Below, piece by piece: positions 62,598 to 64,000 of a stretch of 64,000 bases of DNA. The notes beneath the pieces are model-generated. The model searched no databases and was not told the origin of the DNA. It saw nothing but the letters and a program-made list of their open reading frames with translations. The number at the start of each line of letters is the position of its first letter. Position 1 is the first letter of the stretch. The translations under genes were made by a program, and so were the position numbers. Origin of the DNA: Shiella aurantiaca (GTDB lineage Bacteria; Bacteroidota; Bacteroidia; Cytophagales; Cyclobacteriaceae); the NCBI GenBank assembly GCA_030412945.1, contig JAUHJS010000002.1, positions 566,504-630,503 on the forward strand. The letters run 5' to 3'.

Positions 62598-63773
62598 ATG
62601 AAAAGTAAGCTTATTCTGGTTTTGGCGTGTGTACTTAGCTATTATTCTAGCAGTATGGCTCAATCCAATGCGATGGTTAAGGGCTATTACCTATCAGGTG
62701 ATGATACCATTAAAGGTTTTTTGAAAGACCAATCCCTGATAGATATACTCTCTAAAGGGATTTATTTTTCGGAGAAGAAGGATCAAAGACCTTGGCAATT
62801 GAATGGCAATTCTGTGAATGGGTTTTTCTTAGAGTCAGATCTGTATTTTACACAAATCGTGGTGGAGGGAGAGAGGTTTCTGGTAGAGGCTTTGGCTAAA
62901 GGGCCCATTACTTTATATGCGGGTTTTAAAGCAAATGAGCCTGTGTTTTGGCTTGAGAAGGAGGGGGTAATTAATGTATTGGAGTCGGGTACTCAAATAC
63001 TGAAAGATGCCAACGGGAATTCCTATCAAAGGAAAAGCACGCGCTTTAGGGGTGTTTTACTGGTTATTATGAAGGATGCTCCTGATTTGCACCCTGAAAT
63101 TTCTACCCTCAAGTATTCTGAAAAGGAGATAGTGAATGTAATTCAGAAATACAATAATGTAAAAGGAGAGCCCTCGGGCAATTGGAGTAAAAAGAAAACC
63201 AAATTAGTGGTGAAGCCTTCGATACAGGTAATGGCTACCATTAATAAAAGTAGGATTTTTTATGAAACTCCATTTTCTGATGTAGTGCAGAGTTACGTGC
63301 CTACAGTAAATGCGGCAATAGGCTTGTTAGCTTATCAGAATACTAGGATTCATTTTGTTTTTAACCTAGCATATGCCCAATATAAGTCCCGATTAATAGA
63401 CTATAAAGATCTTTCCTCCTCTAAACTAAGTAATGTGGAAATGGGTCAGAGTTTTGTTGAGGCCCATTTGGGAGGCAGGTACTTCTTTGATATAGGTATC
63501 TTTAAGCCTTTTGTCCAGGCCACTTTTCGTGCGGGTTATTTAGTGGATAAGTACATTGAAAACCAGTACATTTATTCGGATTCTGGAGATTACTTTAATG
63601 AGAGTTTTGACCCCGAATATCGGATGTTTAAAATGGGAATTCGACCTGCTGTAGGTTTGCAATACAAAAGATGGAGCTTGTATATAGAACCTCATTTTGA
63701 GAATAGTGCTGACGGTCCCAATGAAATCATTAGAAGGAGCGGGTTTTCTACCGGAATTATTTTCGTTTATTGA
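62598..63773 (+). CDS. Predicted outer-membrane protein with an N-terminal soluble domain
   Basis: A 391-residue protein with a signal peptide (MKSKLILVLACVLSYYSSSMAQ). Residues 25-190 form a soluble domain beginning VKGYYLSGDDTIKGFLKD, similar in pattern to the broken gene upstream (KGTIKMDDGTLKSG). From about 205 to the end the sequence is barrel-like (IHFVFNLAYAQYKSRL, HLGGRYFFDIG, GIRPAVGLQYKRWSLYIE), ending in FSTGIIFVY with terminal aromatic residues. The family is not recognised. The two genes may be relatives that arose by duplication, one with and one without a barrel. Confidence 0.75.
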   Translation: MKSKLILVLACVLSYYSSSMAQSNAMVKGYYLSGDDTIKGFLKDQSLIDILSKGIYFSEKKDQRPWQLNGNSVNGFFLESDLYFTQIVVEGERFLVEALAKGPITLYAGFKANEPVFWLEKEGVINVLESGTQILKDANGNSYQRKSTRFRGVLLVIMKDAPDLHPEISTLKYSEKEIVNVIQKYNNVKGEPSGNWSKKKTKLVVKPSIQVMATINKSRIFYETPFSDVVQSYVPTVNAAIGLLAYQNTRIHFVFNLAYAQYKSRLIDYKDLSSSKLSNVEMGQSFVEAHLGGRYFFDIGIFKPFVQATFRAGYLVDKYIENQYIYSDSGDYFNESFDPEYRMFKMGIRPAVGLQYKRWSLYIEPHFENSADGPNEIIRRSGFSTGIIFVY

Positions 63774-63915
63774 GGGTAAGCTATACAAGTAAGAGTTTTT
63801 TATTAAAATATTTAGAAAGGTAATTTTCGGAAAATATAATGTGTTAAAAAATCATTTTTGTATCCCAATTTTATAGTTCCTATTTAGTAAGTAAGATTCG
63901 CAGGAATCTTACTTA

Positions 63916-64000
63916 CTAGTTATTTTCTTTCTCTCCCCTATATTCCAAAATATCCCCCGGTTGGCAATCGAGTGCGCGGCAAATGGCTTCCAGCGTGCTA
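63916..64000 (-). CDS. XRE/Cro-type DNA-binding regulator (C-terminal part)
   Basis: The minus strand reads STLEAICRALDCQPGDILEY and then RGEKENN before the stop. This is the last helix and tail of small Cro/C1-type helix-turn-helix regulators of the YozG type, in which 'STLxxICxALxCQPGDILEY' is characteristic. The gene continues beyond the window edge, so its length, start and targets are unknown. Confidence 0.8.
   Translation of the reverse strand, partial: STLEAICRALDCQPGDILEYRGEKENN

Noticed and set aside
1..64000. tRNA, rRNA, CRISPR, prophage or defence island
   Set aside because: I looked for cloverleaf-like, rRNA-like and regularly spaced repeats and for phage or defence gene families and saw none.

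Overview
This window is a 64 kb piece of a Bacteroidota chromosome, most likely of the order Cytophagales. The evidence is a gliding-motility gldG end beside dnaN, families typical of the phylum (DUF4290, DUF3109, DUF3667, DUF1343/NamZ, a TonB-dependent receptor), promoter elements of the Bacteroidota type (TTG, a spacer of about 19, then TAnnTTTG), and starts that usually lack a Shine-Dalgarno sequence. Genes are dense and often overlap by 1 to 8 bases. I see no rRNA, tRNA or CRISPR array.

Layout: 1-2.6 kb holds the gldG 3' end, a DUF4340-like membrane protein and dnaN. 2.7-4.0 kb is an arsenic unit (arsR, arsM) with two near-identical operator-like palindromes. 4.3-6.4 kb has an ammonium transporter and a flavoprotein with the residues of iodotyrosine deiodinase. 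6.4-10.8 kb (minus) is UvrD/PcrA helicase, DUF4290 and MurA. 12.2-19.4 kb (minus) is a core biosynthetic cluster: leucyl aminopeptidase, pdxA, DUF177, rpmF, fabH, efp, accB, accC. 19.4-23.4 kb (plus) has rsmA, mgtE, a D-2-hydroxyacid dehydrogenase and a pentapeptide-repeat membrane protein. 23.4-34.9 kb has a TPR histidine kinase, greA, a HIT protein, a haem-receptor-like TonB protein, folA, fmt, NamZ, a LolC/E-like permease and a Dpm1-like glycosyltransferase. 35.0-38.2 kb has an ATP-grasp/HAD gene pair and a two-component system. 38.4-42.8 kb is an arginine neighbourhood: speA diverging from arginase, then argS.

From about 45.4 to 50.3 kb the DNA is AT-richer and sparsely coding. It holds a collagen-like lipoprotein, a flavin monooxygenase-like protein, a sensor that stops after its phosphoacceptor domain, and short unexplained ORFs. 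This is the accessory part of the window. From 50.4 to 57.2 kb, housekeeping genes return (glutathione peroxidase, menA, Usp, SUI1, DUF3667, hutI) with a decayed IS3-family transposase fragment at 53.3-53.6 kb. 57.2-61.4 kb (minus) is a TetR-regulated phenylacetyl-CoA epoxidase operon (paaABCD) with a double-domain PaaB. The last 2.5 kb has a secreted-protein gene broken by one in-frame stop, a related outer-membrane protein, and the 3' end of an XRE-type regulator.

I did not find a clearly new multi-gene system. The most interesting signals are regulatory (ArsR and TetR operators, a terminator between accB and accC, repeated motifs before the ammonium transporter), an Asp-type MurA expected to resist fosfomycin, and the decayed or unexplained DNA of the accessory stretch.
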